From the NCBI RefSeq assembly GCF_002939475.1, contig NZ_PKFQ01000001.1:4647001-4711000 (forward strand): a stretch of 64,000 nt of DNA. Direction: 5' to 3'. How positions within the stretch are numbered: position 1 is the stretch's first letter; each line of letters starts with the position of its first letter. A program made the position numbers and the translations under genes. The notes beneath the pieces were generated by a model. The model ran no database searches, was not told the DNA's origin, and saw only the letters and a program-made list of their open reading frames with translations. Source of the DNA: Streptomyces cinnamoneus (GTDB taxonomy: Bacteria > Actinomycetota > Actinomycetes > Streptomycetales > Streptomycetaceae). Below are positions 17,466-25,159 of this stretch, piece by piece.

Positions 17466-19670
17466 GTGACAGCAGCAACGCACTCCACGCTCTTCCCTCA
17501 GGTGCCGGCCTCCGCCGACGCGGTGCTCGACGGGCTCGACCCCGAGCAGCGCGAGGTGGCCACGGCCCTGAGCGGCCCGGTGTGCGTGCTGGCCGGCGCC
17601 GGGACGGGCAAGACCCGGGCGATCACCCACCGCATCGCCTACGGCGTGCGGTCCGGGATGCTCCAGCCCTCCAGTGTGCTGGCCGTCACCTTCACCAACC
17701 GCGCGGCGGGCGAGATGCGGGGCCGGCTGCGCCAGCTCGGCGCGGGCGGCGTGCAAGCCCGTACGTTCCACTCCGCCGCCCTGCGCCAGCTGCAGTACTT
17801 CTGGCCGAAGGCCGTGGGCGGCGAGCTGCCGCGGCTGGTCGACCGCAAGGTCCAGATCGTGGCGGAGGCCGCGGCCCGCTGCCGGGTCCGCCTCGATCGC
17901 AACGAGCTGCGGGACGTGACGGGCGAGATCGAGTGGGCGAAGGTCACCCAGACCGTGCCCGAGGACTATCCGGCCGCCGCCGCGAAGTCGGGCCGCGAGG
18001 TCCCCCGCGACCCCGCCGAGATCGCCGGCGTCTACGGCACGTACGAGCAGCTCAAGCGCGAGCGCGGTCTGATCGACTTCGAGGACGTGCTGCTGCTGAC
18101 GGTGGGCGTGCTCCAGGACCGGCACGACATCGCCGACACGGTGCGCCGCCAGTACCAGCACTTCGTCGTCGACGAGTACCAGGACGTCAGCCCCCTCCAG
18201 CAGCGGCTGCTGGAGCTGTGGCTGGGCGACCGGGACAATCTGTGCGTGGTCGGCGACGCCAGCCAGACCATCTACTCCTTCACCGGCGCCACCCCCGATC
18301 ACCTGCTCAACTTCCGCACCCGCCACCCGCACGCCACGGTCGTCAAGCTCGTCCGCGACTACCGCTCCACGCCCGAGGTGGTCCACCTGGCCAACGGCCT
18401 GCTGTCCCAGGCGCGGGGCAGGGCCGCGGAGAGCCGGCTGGAGCTGGTCTCCCAGCGCGGCCACGGCCCCCAGCCGGTCTACGGGGAGTACGCCGACGAG
18501 CCGGCCGAGGCGGAGGGCACCGCCCGCCGGGTGCGGGAGCTGATCGACTCCGGCGTGCCCGCCAGCGAGATCGCGATCCTCTACCGGATCAACGCCCAGT
18601 CCGAGGTCTACGAGCAGGCGCTCGCCGACGCCGGGGTGCCCTACCAGCTCCGGGGCGCCGAGCGGTTCTTCGAGCGGCCGGAGGTGCGCGAGGCGGGGCT
18701 GCTGCTGCGCGGCGCGGCCCGGGCCGGCGGCCACTCCGACCCCCAGCTGGCCGACGCGGAGGACGTGCCCTCCCAGGTGCGCGCGGTGCTGAGCACCCGC
18801 GGGTGGACGCCGGAGCCCCCGGCCGGCTCGGGCGCGGTGCGCGACCGCTGGGAGTCGCTGGCGGCTCTCGTGCGGCTCGCAGAGGACTTCGTGCGGGCCC
18901 GGCCGGACGCCACCCTGGGCGATCTGGTGGCGGAGCTGGACGAGCGGGCGAGCGCGCAGCACGCGCCGACCGTCGAGGGTGTGACGCTCGCCTCACTCCA
19001 CGCCGCCAAGGGTCTGGAATGGGACGCCGTCTTCCTGGTCGGGCTCACCGAGGGCATGCTGCCGATCACCTACGCCAAGACCGACGAACAGGTGGAGGAG
19101 GAGCGCCGGCTCCTCTACGTCGGCGTCACCCGTGCCCGCGTCCACCTCAGCCTGTCCTGGGCCCTGTCCCGGGCCCCCGGCGGCCGCCCCTCCCGGCGCC
19201 CCACGCGCTTCCTCAACGGGCTGCGGCCGGGCTCCGCCGCCCCCCGGCCGGGCAGCCCGGCCGCGGGAGGCCGGGGCGGCGTCGAGCGGGGCGGGGCGCG
19301 CAAGCGGCGCGGATCGGCGCGCTGCCGGGTCTGCGGGAGGACGCTGACCGACGCGGGCGAGATCAAGCTGATGCGGTGCGAGGACTGCCCCTCGGAGCTC
19401 GACGAGGGGCTCTACGAGCGACTGCGCGACTGGCGGGCCGAGCAGGCCCGGCAGCTGGGGCAGCCCGCCTTCTGCGTCTTCACCGACAAGACACTGCTCG
19501 CGATCGCGGAGGCCGTTCCGGGAACCGAAGCGGAGCTGGTGTGCATCTCAGGAGTCGGAGGACGCAAGCTCGACAGGTTCGGTGCCGACGTCCTCGCCCT
19601 GTGCGCAGGCAAGGAGCCGACCTCGGCAGACGTGTCCCCGGACACCTCCGAAGAATCTCCGGAAAAATAG
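17466..19670 (+). CDS. uvrD2: UvrD2-like ATP-dependent DNA helicase with tetracysteine motif and HRDC domain
   Basis: 734 residues. Superfamily 1 motor: Walker A AGAGTGKT (~45), DEYQDVSPLQQ (~237), SLHAAKGLEWDAVFLVGL, and LLYVGVTRARVHL. A four-Cys module follows (CRVCGR...CEDC, ~620-640) and then a C-terminal HRDC domain (~655-715). That layout defines mycobacterial UvrD2, an essential 3'-5' helicase there. It starts at GTG 17466 with little ribosome-binding sequence, divergent from mrx1. It ends against the wblC promoter, whose AT-rich element overlaps its stop codon. Confidence 0.92.
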   Translation: MTAATHSTLFPQVPASADAVLDGLDPEQREVATALSGPVCVLAGAGTGKTRAITHRIAYGVRSGMLQPSSVLAVTFTNRAAGEMRGRLRQLGAGGVQARTFHSAALRQLQYFWPKAVGGELPRLVDRKVQIVAEAAARCRVRLDRNELRDVTGEIEWAKVTQTVPEDYPAAAAKSGREVPRDPAEIAGVYGTYEQLKRERGLIDFEDVLLLTVGVLQDRHDIADTVRRQYQHFVVDEYQDVSPLQQRLLELWLGDRDNLCVVGDASQTIYSFTGATPDHLLNFRTRHPHATVVKLVRDYRSTPEVVHLANGLLSQARGRAAESRLELVSQRGHGPQPVYGEYADEPAEAEGTARRVRELIDSGVPASEIAILYRINAQSEVYEQALADAGVPYQLRGAERFFERPEVREAGLLLRGAARAGGHSDPQLADAEDVPSQVRAVLSTRGWTPEPPAGSGAVRDRWESLAALVRLAEDFVRARPDATLGDLVAELDERASAQHAPTVEGVTLASLHAAKGLEWDAVFLVGLTEGMLPITYAKTDEQVEEERRLLYVGVTRARVHLSLSWALSRAPGGRPSRRPTRFLNGLRPGSAAPRPGSPAAGGRGGVERGGARKRRGSARCRVCGRTLTDAGEIKLMRCEDCPSELDEGLYERLRDWRAEQARQLGQPAFCVFTDKTLLAIAEAVPGTEAELVCISGVGGRKLDRFGADVLALCAGKEPTSADVSPDTSEESPEK

Positions 19671-19701
19671 TTTGCGCACGCGGACGGCATACCCATAGCC
19701 T
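19661..19701 (+). promoter_or_regulatory. candidate WblC-autoregulated promoter of the wblC leader
   Basis: An AT-rich block, GGAAAAATAG, sits directly upstream of a -35-like TTGCGC (19672-19677). After 18 nt there is a -10-like TAGCCT (19696-19701). AT-rich DNA next to the -35 is the known feature of WhiB7/WblC-dependent promoters. The assignment to wblC is by position; transcription would begin near 19708. Confidence 0.55.
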
Positions 19702-19810
19702 TCCGAGCAGGGAAACAACGGCCCTTCCGGGATCCGTTCGCTCCGTGCTGTACTGAACCGAAAAGCAGGGCCGGTCACGGCCCCCGAGACGCCGAGAGGA
19801 GGCGGAGACA

Positions 19811-20101
19811 ATGATCAGCTTCATCGCCAGCAACAAAATGACCGATCGCCAGGTCGGCTCCGCCAGCATGCTCGGCTTCTCCGCCGCCGCCTTCCAGGGC
19901 ACCGGTCTGCCCGGCGCCATGTCGTCCTTCCTCGAAGAGCGACCGACCAAGGCGTCTGCGGTAAAGGCGGCAGCGGTGGCACAGGCCAAGCCCTATGCCC
20001 TCGCAGCGGCGACCAATGGCGCCGGATCCCTGAACGCGCAGCACCAGCTCCACACGACGTGGGCCTTCCGTGGGCTCGAACCCTGGAGAGATCCAGCCTG
20101 A
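19811..20101 (+). CDS. upstream ORF in the wblC leader (96 codons)
   Basis: An ATG preceded by a strong GAGGAGG at 8-nt spacing opens a 96-codon frame with normal Streptomyces codon use (many Ala, Ser and Thr, plus a QHQLHTTWAF segment). It lies wholly inside the presumed wblC leader and its stop codon is within a 7-bp hairpin (20097-20115), 28 nt before the terminator stem. whiB7/wblC leaders are known to carry a translated uORF controlling attenuation, so this is probably the sensor. Whether the peptide also has a function is unknown; I recognise no domain. Confidence 0.7.
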   Translation: MISFIASNKMTDRQVGSASMLGFSAAAFQGTGLPGAMSSFLEERPTKASAVKAAAVAQAKPYALAAATNGAGSLNAQHQLHTTWAFRGLEPWRDPA

Positions 20102-20170
20102 TCGGCATGATCAGGTCGGCACCTTCCAGGGCCGCGGAACCCACACCGGGATCCGCGGCCCTTTTGTTTG
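20081..20170 (+). terminator. transcription attenuator in the wblC leader
   Basis: GGGCCGCGGA (20129-20138) and TCCGCGGCCC (20152-20161) form a perfect 10-bp stem with a 13-nt loop, followed by TTTTGTTTG: an intrinsic terminator 62 bp before wblC. A competing helix is visible: CCCTGGA (20081-20087), still inside the uORF, can pair with TCCAGGG (20125-20131), which overlaps the base of the terminator stem. A stalled ribosome on the uORF would decide which forms. Confidence 0.75.
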
Positions 20171-20232
20171 CTCCCCACCCCGGGGAACCAGCCCGGCCAC
20201 GAGCCGGAAACAACAGACGAGGAACACACACC

Positions 20233-20595
20233 GTGCAACTCAAGACGCACACCCCGTCAGTAGCCACCGACCTGATCCCCCCGCCTGTGCCCACGGAGGA
20301 CACCTTGACCCCCCTCACCTCGCTCACCGACCTCGATGACGCCATCGAGAACCTCGGCGGCTCGGTTCCCTGCCGCAGCTATGACCCCGAGGTCTTCTTC
20401 GCCGAGTCGCCGGCCGACGTGGAGTACGCCAAGTCCCTCTGCCAGACGTGCCCGCTCCGTGAGGCATGCCTCGCCGGTGCCATGGACCGTCGTGAGCCCT
20501 GGGGTGTCTGGGGCGGCGAACTGTTCGTCCAGGGCGTGGTCGTCGCCCGCAAGCGTCCCCGTGGCCGCCCGCGCAAGAACCCGGTCGCCGCATGA
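20233..20595 (+). CDS. wblC: WhiB7/WblC iron-sulfur transcriptional activator of intrinsic antibiotic resistance
   Basis: 120 residues. The four cluster cysteines are C-x(n)-CxxCx5C (PCRSYDPEVFF, then LCQTCPLREACL), followed by the WhiB G[VI]WGG turn (GVWGGE) and the AT-hook RGRPRKN near the C-terminus that distinguishes WhiB7/WblC from other WhiB proteins. The protein binds the housekeeping sigma factor and AT-rich DNA next to the -35, switching on resistance genes when translation is inhibited. The GTG at 20233 agrees with the family N-terminus. Expression should depend on the attenuator upstream. The next gene overlaps by ATGA. Confidence 0.95.
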   Translation: MQLKTHTPSVATDLIPPPVPTEDTLTPLTSLTDLDDAIENLGGSVPCRSYDPEVFFAESPADVEYAKSLCQTCPLREACLAGAMDRREPWGVWGGELFVQGVVVARKRPRGRPRKNPVAA

Positions 20596-20918
20596 ACGTC
20601 TTCGGCACCATCGACCGCCCCACCACGCGCGACCCCAAGAAGCAGGACCCGACGATGCAGCGCCCGTCCCCGGAGCCATGCGGCTCCCGCATCCCCGCTC
20701 GTGAAACCACCGGTGCGACCGAGTCGCGCCAGAACAGGAACCTGGAAATGCAACTCATCCCAGAAGCCCTGGCCAGGGCTCATATGGACGACCGGCTGAG
20801 GGAGGCCGAGTCCCAACGCACGGCCATCCGCCTGGCAGCCGCCCGGCGGATGCAGCGGCGCGCCGAGCGCGCCTCGCTGCGTGCCCGCCGGGCCCTGGCC
20901 ATGGCCGTGATGCACTGA
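20592..20918 (+). CDS. conserved small basic protein of unknown function, coupled to wblC
   Basis: 108 residues, ATG overlapping the wblC stop (ATGA), so translationally coupled. The N-terminal half is Pro/Thr-rich and probably disordered. The C-terminal half (~55-108) is a long, Arg- and Ala-rich helix (RLAAARRMQRRAERASLRAR). I see no signal peptide, cysteines or known domain. Its position suggests it is made only when wblC is induced; binding to RNA, DNA or the ribosome would suit its charge but is speculation. Confidence 0.7.
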   Translation: MNVFGTIDRPTTRDPKKQDPTMQRPSPEPCGSRIPARETTGATESRQNRNLEMQLIPEALARAHMDDRLREAESQRTAIRLAAARRMQRRAERASLRARRALAMAVMH

Positions 20919-20924
20919 AAGCCC

Positions 20925-20955
20925 GCGGGGCCGCTCCGTTCGGAGCCGGCCCCGC
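20925..20955 (+). terminator. terminator after the wblC operon
   Basis: GCGGGGCC pairs with GGCCCCGC and, inside it, CTCCG with CGGAG, with a small internal bulge. It starts 6 bp after the stop of the 108-residue gene. There is no T-run. Confidence 0.6.
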
Positions 20956-21010
20956 ACCGTGTCGGGTGTGCCGAACGCGTCCGGGCCGTCCGCGGAGATA
21001 TCGTCTGGGA

Positions 21011-21232
21011 GTGGACCAGAAGACGCACAAACCAGCGCAGTCGGATCCTGAGGCCACCGAGACCGCCGAGCCCCTGACCTGCGCTCGCTGTGGCACCCGA
21101 GCCCCCGGCGGCACGCCGCCGCCGACCTGGACCTGCTCGGTCGAGAACGGCAGCCGCCGCTACTTCTGCGACGACTGCGCCCGCGCCAACCTCAGAGCCA
21201 TCGAAGGGCGCCTCGACTCGTCCTGGTGGTGA
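21011..21232 (+). CDS. small zinc-ribbon-like hypothetical protein
   Basis: About 73 residues from a GTG at 21011; a longer frame opens at 20966. It carries two CxxC pairs, CARCGTRAPGG and FCDDCARANLR, spaced like a zinc ribbon, and ends RLDSSWW. I do not recognise a named family beyond the zinc-binding pattern. There is no clear ribosome-binding site, so leaderless translation is possible. It faces the ABC1-kinase gene, with only 21 bp between the stops. Confidence 0.65.
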   Translation: MDQKTHKPAQSDPEATETAEPLTCARCGTRAPGGTPPPTWTCSVENGSRRYFCDDCARANLRAIEGRLDSSWW

Positions 21233-21253
21233 GCCGGACGCCCCCGACGAGCC

Positions 21254-22618
21254 TCAGGCGGGCGTCTCCTGGCTCCGGCCGGCCGCCGCGAACCCGGGCA
21301 CCCACGCCTCCATCTCCTCCCGCAGCCGCACCGTGGCGTTGAGCTGACACAGCACCCCTATGGTGCTCATCGTCACCCGGTGGATCAGCAGATACGCCGG
21401 GGGCAGATTGAGCCGCCGGGCCAGCTGGTAGGCGGGGGAGCGGGGATCGGCGATCCGGGTCGCCTGCGCGCGCATCCAGTCCCGGGTGAAGGTGAACTCC
21501 GTCACCTGGGCCGGCTCGATGATCGGCAGCAGATACTCGAGGACCGCCCCCGGGTCCAGCTCGATCTCCGGCTTGACGAAGCCCTCCTCCCGCAGCAGCT
21601 CGTGGACCGCCTCCGCCTCGCCGTCCAGCGTGAGCCGCAGCGCCGTGCCTATCTGCACGGGAAGTCCCTGCGGCAGCCGGTCGACCGTGCCGAAGTCCAG
21701 TACTCCCAGCCGCCACTTCTCCGGCGGGCCGTCGGGGGCGTCACCGGTCACCAGCCGGAAGTTGCCCGGGTGGGGATCGGCGTGCAGCAGCCCCGTGCGG
21801 GCCGCGCCGGAGAAGAGGAAACGGGCCAGCAGCTGACCCGCCCGGTCCCGCTGCTCCTGGGTGCCGTCCGCTATCACCTCGGACAGCGGCACCCCTTCGA
21901 GCCACTCGGTCACCAGCACCTGGTCGCTCTGGTGGACCACGTCCGGCACCACCACGTCGGCGTCCCCGGCGAACTCCCGGGCGTGGGCGCCCTGTGCCCG
22001 GGCCTCCAGCTCATAGTCCAGCTCCTCGGACACCCGGTCGCGCAGCTCGGTGATCAGCGGCTTGATGTCCATGCCGGGCACCAGCGGCCCCAGCAGCTTG
22101 GCGAACCGGCCCAGTTGGGTCAGATCGGAGAGCAGCGCCTCACCCGCCCCGGGGTACTGCACCTTGACCGCGACCTCGCGTCCGTCATGCCATACGGCCC
22201 GGTGCACCTGTCCGATCGACGCCGCCGCCGAAGGACGGTCGTCGAACTCTTCGAACAGCTCCCGCCAGTCCGCTCCGAGCCGCTCGGCGAGCGCCGCGTG
22301 CACCGTCTTCACCGGCATCGGCGGCGCGGCCTCCTGAAGCTTGGTCAGCGCGGCGCGGTAGGGCCCGGCGACCTGCTCGGGAAGAGCCGACTCGAAGACG
22401 GACAACGCCTGACCGAGCTTCATGGCGCCGCCCTTGAGCTGCCCCAGGGTCGCGAACAACTGCTCGGCCGTGCGCTGCTGCAGTTCGGCGGCGATGATCT
22501 CCGCCGGCCGCCCTCCGATGCGCTTCCCCAGCCCGAGCGCCGTGCGCCCCGCGAACCCCAACGGCAACGCGGCCAACTTGACGGTCCGGGTGACCGCCTT
22601 GCGGGGTAGATCAGACAT
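21254..22618 (-). CDS. ABC1/UbiB-family atypical kinase
   Basis: 454 residues. ABC1 (AarF/UbiB/ADCK) signatures are present: the KxGQ helix in GGAMKLGQALS, the Ala-rich loop AAASIGQVHRA, the Lys of EVAVKVQYPG, the catalytic region HADPHPGNF and the metal site LDFGTVD. Family members act as ATPases in lipid or quinone metabolism; a protein of this type is also the neighbour of whiB7 in mycobacteria (Rv3197), linked there to macrolide tolerance. The ATG at 22618 has GGAGG 8 nt ahead. Exact substrate unknown. Confidence 0.88.
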   Translation of the reverse strand: MSDLPRKAVTRTVKLAALPLGFAGRTALGLGKRIGGRPAEIIAAELQQRTAEQLFATLGQLKGGAMKLGQALSVFESALPEQVAGPYRAALTKLQEAAPPMPVKTVHAALAERLGADWRELFEEFDDRPSAAASIGQVHRAVWHDGREVAVKVQYPGAGEALLSDLTQLGRFAKLLGPLVPGMDIKPLITELRDRVSEELDYELEARAQGAHAREFAGDADVVVPDVVHQSDQVLVTEWLEGVPLSEVIADGTQEQRDRAGQLLARFLFSGAARTGLLHADPHPGNFRLVTGDAPDGPPEKWRLGVLDFGTVDRLPQGLPVQIGTALRLTLDGEAEAVHELLREEGFVKPEIELDPGAVLEYLLPIIEPAQVTEFTFTRDWMRAQATRIADPRSPAYQLARRLNLPPAYLLIHRVTMSTIGVLCQLNATVRLREEMEAWVPGFAAAGRSQETPA

Positions 22619-22668
22619 GCGCCCCTCCAACTAGCTGAACAGCCACGCCGCGGACGGCGGTTACCGGG

Positions 22669-24090
22669 TCATTGTCCCGTGCGGTGCCCGTGTGACTCCG
22701 GCATGCCGGGATGTGGGGATCCCGCCGCGCCGCACGGACACCGCGGATGCGGCTCGACGGGCCGGGGAGTCCAGGCCGGACCCGGCAGGGCCAGCTCCAG
22801 ACGGACCCCCGCGCCCGACGTGGACCCACCGTCGAGAAAGGCCAGCGCCCGCGCCACGGTCAGCCCCGCCACGACCGTGGCCAGTGCCATGTCGCAAGAC
22901 GGTACTCCCGCCGCCCGGCCGGACCTCCACTGGGCGAGCATCCGAGGCCACGCCGGGTCCCGCTCGGCCCTCGCCAGCTCCACACAGCCCGCGCACGCCG
23001 TCCCGCCCGGCAGCACCAGGGGCCCCACCACCCCTGTGGCCTCCAGCACCCCCGCGTACAGATGGGGCGTGCCGGAGAGGAGCAACTCCTCCGAGGCGGC
23101 CACGTCCGGGGCGTACGCCGCGAGCCCGTCGCGCGGCGCGAGGATCACCAGCGCCAGCCGGGGAACCGCGTCGGAACCCCGGTCACCGCCGCCGGCCCGG
23201 GCCCGCGGCGGGGGCACCGGAGCGGCCTCCCGCACGACTTGCCGCACGGTCGCGTCCCGCCGCTCCCCGCTCCGCCCGGTCCGCACTCCGCCGGGCGCGA
23301 CGTCCCACGGTTCGACGCAGCCGCCGTCCAGCACGTCGACCCGCCCCACTCCGGAGGCCGACAGCAGGGCCGCCACGGTGGCCCCCACCCGCCCCGCTCC
23401 CCGCACCTGGACCCGCATGCTCTGCCGCGCCGCCATCAGCCTCATGGGCGCGCCCGGTTCGGCATGGAGCACCGACAGCGAGCCCAGGTCCGGCCGCAAC
23501 CGCGCCAGCCCGTCACCGCCCCGGCCCCGCAACGCCGCGGCCCCCTCGCCGCCACCCCGCGGATCGTCCAGCAGCCCGGCTCCGGCCAGCCGCTCCACCA
23601 CGGCGTCCGCCCGGCCCTCCGGCAGCCCGATCCGCCGCGCCTCCTCACGGAGCAGCGGCATGCCGCGCGTACCGTCCAGGAGGCCGAGGAAACAGCTCGT
23701 CGCCGTGTCCAGCGGTCCCACGACCACCGCGTGCGCGGGCGCGGCACCGAACTGGACGCTGTCGCGGTTGCGCCAGGCCCGCCGCAGCGCGGGCTTGATC
23801 ATCGGATGCGCGGAGTCCGGCAGCGCGGCAGCCCCGGCGCGCACCGGCCCGGCACTCAGGCCCCCGGCCCCCGCCGGAGCCGGCCTCCCGGCCTTCCCCT
23901 TCTCCATCCGCACCCGGGTCTGCGCCTGGGCCCGGGGCGGCGTCTGCGGCCGGTCCCGCGGCTGCGGCTGCGGCTGTGACCGCCCCCCGGGCCGGGCGTG
24001 CGTCTGCTGCGGCGCCTGTGCCTGCGCCTGCTTCTGCTGGGGCGTCGGCGCCTGGGCCTTCATCCGCTGGGTCTGGGTCTTCGTCTGCAT
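22669..24090 (-). CDS. ThiF-like (E1-type) adenylyltransferase-fold protein of unknown target
   Basis: 473 residues. The first ~60 are Gln/Thr/Pro-rich and low complexity. The middle part is poorly conserved. From ~215 a Rossmann-type ThiF domain appears: VQVRGAGRVGATVAALLSAS with a glycine loop, followed by VDVLDGG. The C-terminus has two Cys pairs, CAGCVEL and CPCG, likely one zinc site. ThiF/E1 proteins adenylate carboxyl ends of small proteins or peptides. No ubiquitin-like or sulfur-carrier partner is nearby, and the low glycine-loop conservation leaves open that it is inactive. Confidence 0.72.
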   Translation of the reverse strand: MQTKTQTQRMKAQAPTPQQKQAQAQAPQQTHARPGGRSQPQPQPRDRPQTPPRAQAQTRVRMEKGKAGRPAPAGAGGLSAGPVRAGAAALPDSAHPMIKPALRRAWRNRDSVQFGAAPAHAVVVGPLDTATSCFLGLLDGTRGMPLLREEARRIGLPEGRADAVVERLAGAGLLDDPRGGGEGAAALRGRGGDGLARLRPDLGSLSVLHAEPGAPMRLMAARQSMRVQVRGAGRVGATVAALLSASGVGRVDVLDGGCVEPWDVAPGGVRTGRSGERRDATVRQVVREAAPVPPPRARAGGGDRGSDAVPRLALVILAPRDGLAAYAPDVAASEELLLSGTPHLYAGVLEATGVVGPLVLPGGTACAGCVELARAERDPAWPRMLAQWRSGRAAGVPSCDMALATVVAGLTVARALAFLDGGSTSGAGVRLELALPGPAWTPRPVEPHPRCPCGAAGSPHPGMPESHGHRTGQ

Positions 24091-24260
24091 GGTCCCCCCT
24101 GGATCGGGCTTCAGCTTGCCCGCCCCAGACGGTCACCGTGCGGAGTTGTCCACAGGCTCGGGGTGATTGTCATACAAGTCAGGTGTGGCATTGCCCGCGT
24201 TTCCCCGACAAGCGACCGAGGCTCAGGACTTCCCGCGCCGCCAGCGGGTAACGTCGGGGC

Positions 24261-24857
24261 GTGCCCGTCGATCCTCTGCACAGTGCCGCAAGACCGCCGC
24301 GCAGCGCTTCGAGCCCGCTCACCAGGGCCCCGGAGGCCGGCGCGGTCGAGGTCCGCAGGAGCGCGCGCCGACGCAGGACGGTCTCGGCCTACCGCGAGGG
24401 CGACCGCACCGTCGTCCTCATCCCGGCCCGGATGTCGGACGCGGAGGAGAAGCGCTGGGTGACCGTGATGCTCGACAAGCTCGCGGCCCAGGAGAGCAAG
24501 CGGATGCTCGGCGACGCCGAGCTGGCCGACCGGGCCCGCAGCCTGTCCGAGCAGTACCTGCGCGGCCGGGCCCGGCCCGCCTCGGTCCGCTGGGTCACCA
24601 ACCAGAACACCCGCTGGGGCTCGTGCACCCCCGCCGAGGGCAGCATCCGCCTCTCGCACCGCCTGCAGGGCATGCCCGAGTACGTCGTGGACTACGTCCT
24701 CCTCCACGAGCTGGCGCACCTGCTGGTACCCGGGCACGGGCCGGAGTTCTGGCGGCTTTTGGAGTCGTACCCGCGCACCGAGCGGGCCCGGGGCTACCTG
24801 GAGGGAGTGGTCTCCGCCGACCGGCTGCCCCGCCTCCCCGGCGCCCGCACCGAGTGA
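24261..24857 (+). CDS. YgjP/SprT-like (M48-clan) metallopeptidase
   Basis: 198 residues. The DUF45/YgjP pattern is clear: WVTNQNTRWGSCTP, IRLSHRL, and the zinc-binding HELAHLLVPGHGPEFW with HExxH plus a third His in PGHGPEF. The first ~35 residues are variable and basic. Family members are small cytosolic zinc peptidases of unknown substrate. It starts at GTG 24261, divergent from the ThiF gene. Its stop codon lies in the first unit of the downstream repeat cluster. Confidence 0.85.
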   Translation: MPVDPLHSAARPPRSASSPLTRAPEAGAVEVRRSARRRRTVSAYREGDRTVVLIPARMSDAEEKRWVTVMLDKLAAQESKRMLGDAELADRARSLSEQYLRGRARPASVRWVTNQNTRWGSCTPAEGSIRLSHRLQGMPEYVVDYVLLHELAHLLVPGHGPEFWRLLESYPRTERARGYLEGVVSADRLPRLPGARTE

Positions 24858-25050
24858 CGCACGGCCGCGGGGGAACGCCGCATGCCCGCACCGCATGACG
24901 GACGCCCACCCCCATGACGCGTGCCCGAAAAGACGGACGCCCGAAATGTGCAGCCGCCCGAGCCGCGTGACGCACGCCCGCGGGGAACGACGTACGCCCG
25001 CGCGCGGCGCGTGCCTTCCCGTCACGCACGCCCCTCGTGACGCGCACCCG
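24854..25050. repeat. degenerate direct-repeat cluster (TGACGCACGCCCG core) in a 302-bp gene-free spacer
   Basis: Two ~35-bp units beginning GTGACGCACGSCCGCGGGG (24854-24889 and 24967-25001) are about 90% alike. Shorter copies of the core start near 24894, 24914, 24931, 25021 and 25037. The units are irregularly spaced and have no CRISPR-like regularity. Downstream of them the spacer holds a -10-like TAGCCT (near 25109) for the AIM24 operon. I see no gene here. Confidence 0.6.
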
Positions 25051-25159
25051 CCGGCTTCCCGGAATCTGCCGTCGCCCCCGGAATCACCCGCTGTCGTCCT
25101 CAGCCGTTAGCCTGTCGCAACGCAGTCATCGCAGCACGGATGGGGGACGGTCGTCACGC

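Noticed and set aside
24854..25050. CRISPR array
   Set aside because: Repeat units differ in length and spacing, no uniform spacers, and no cas genes nearby.
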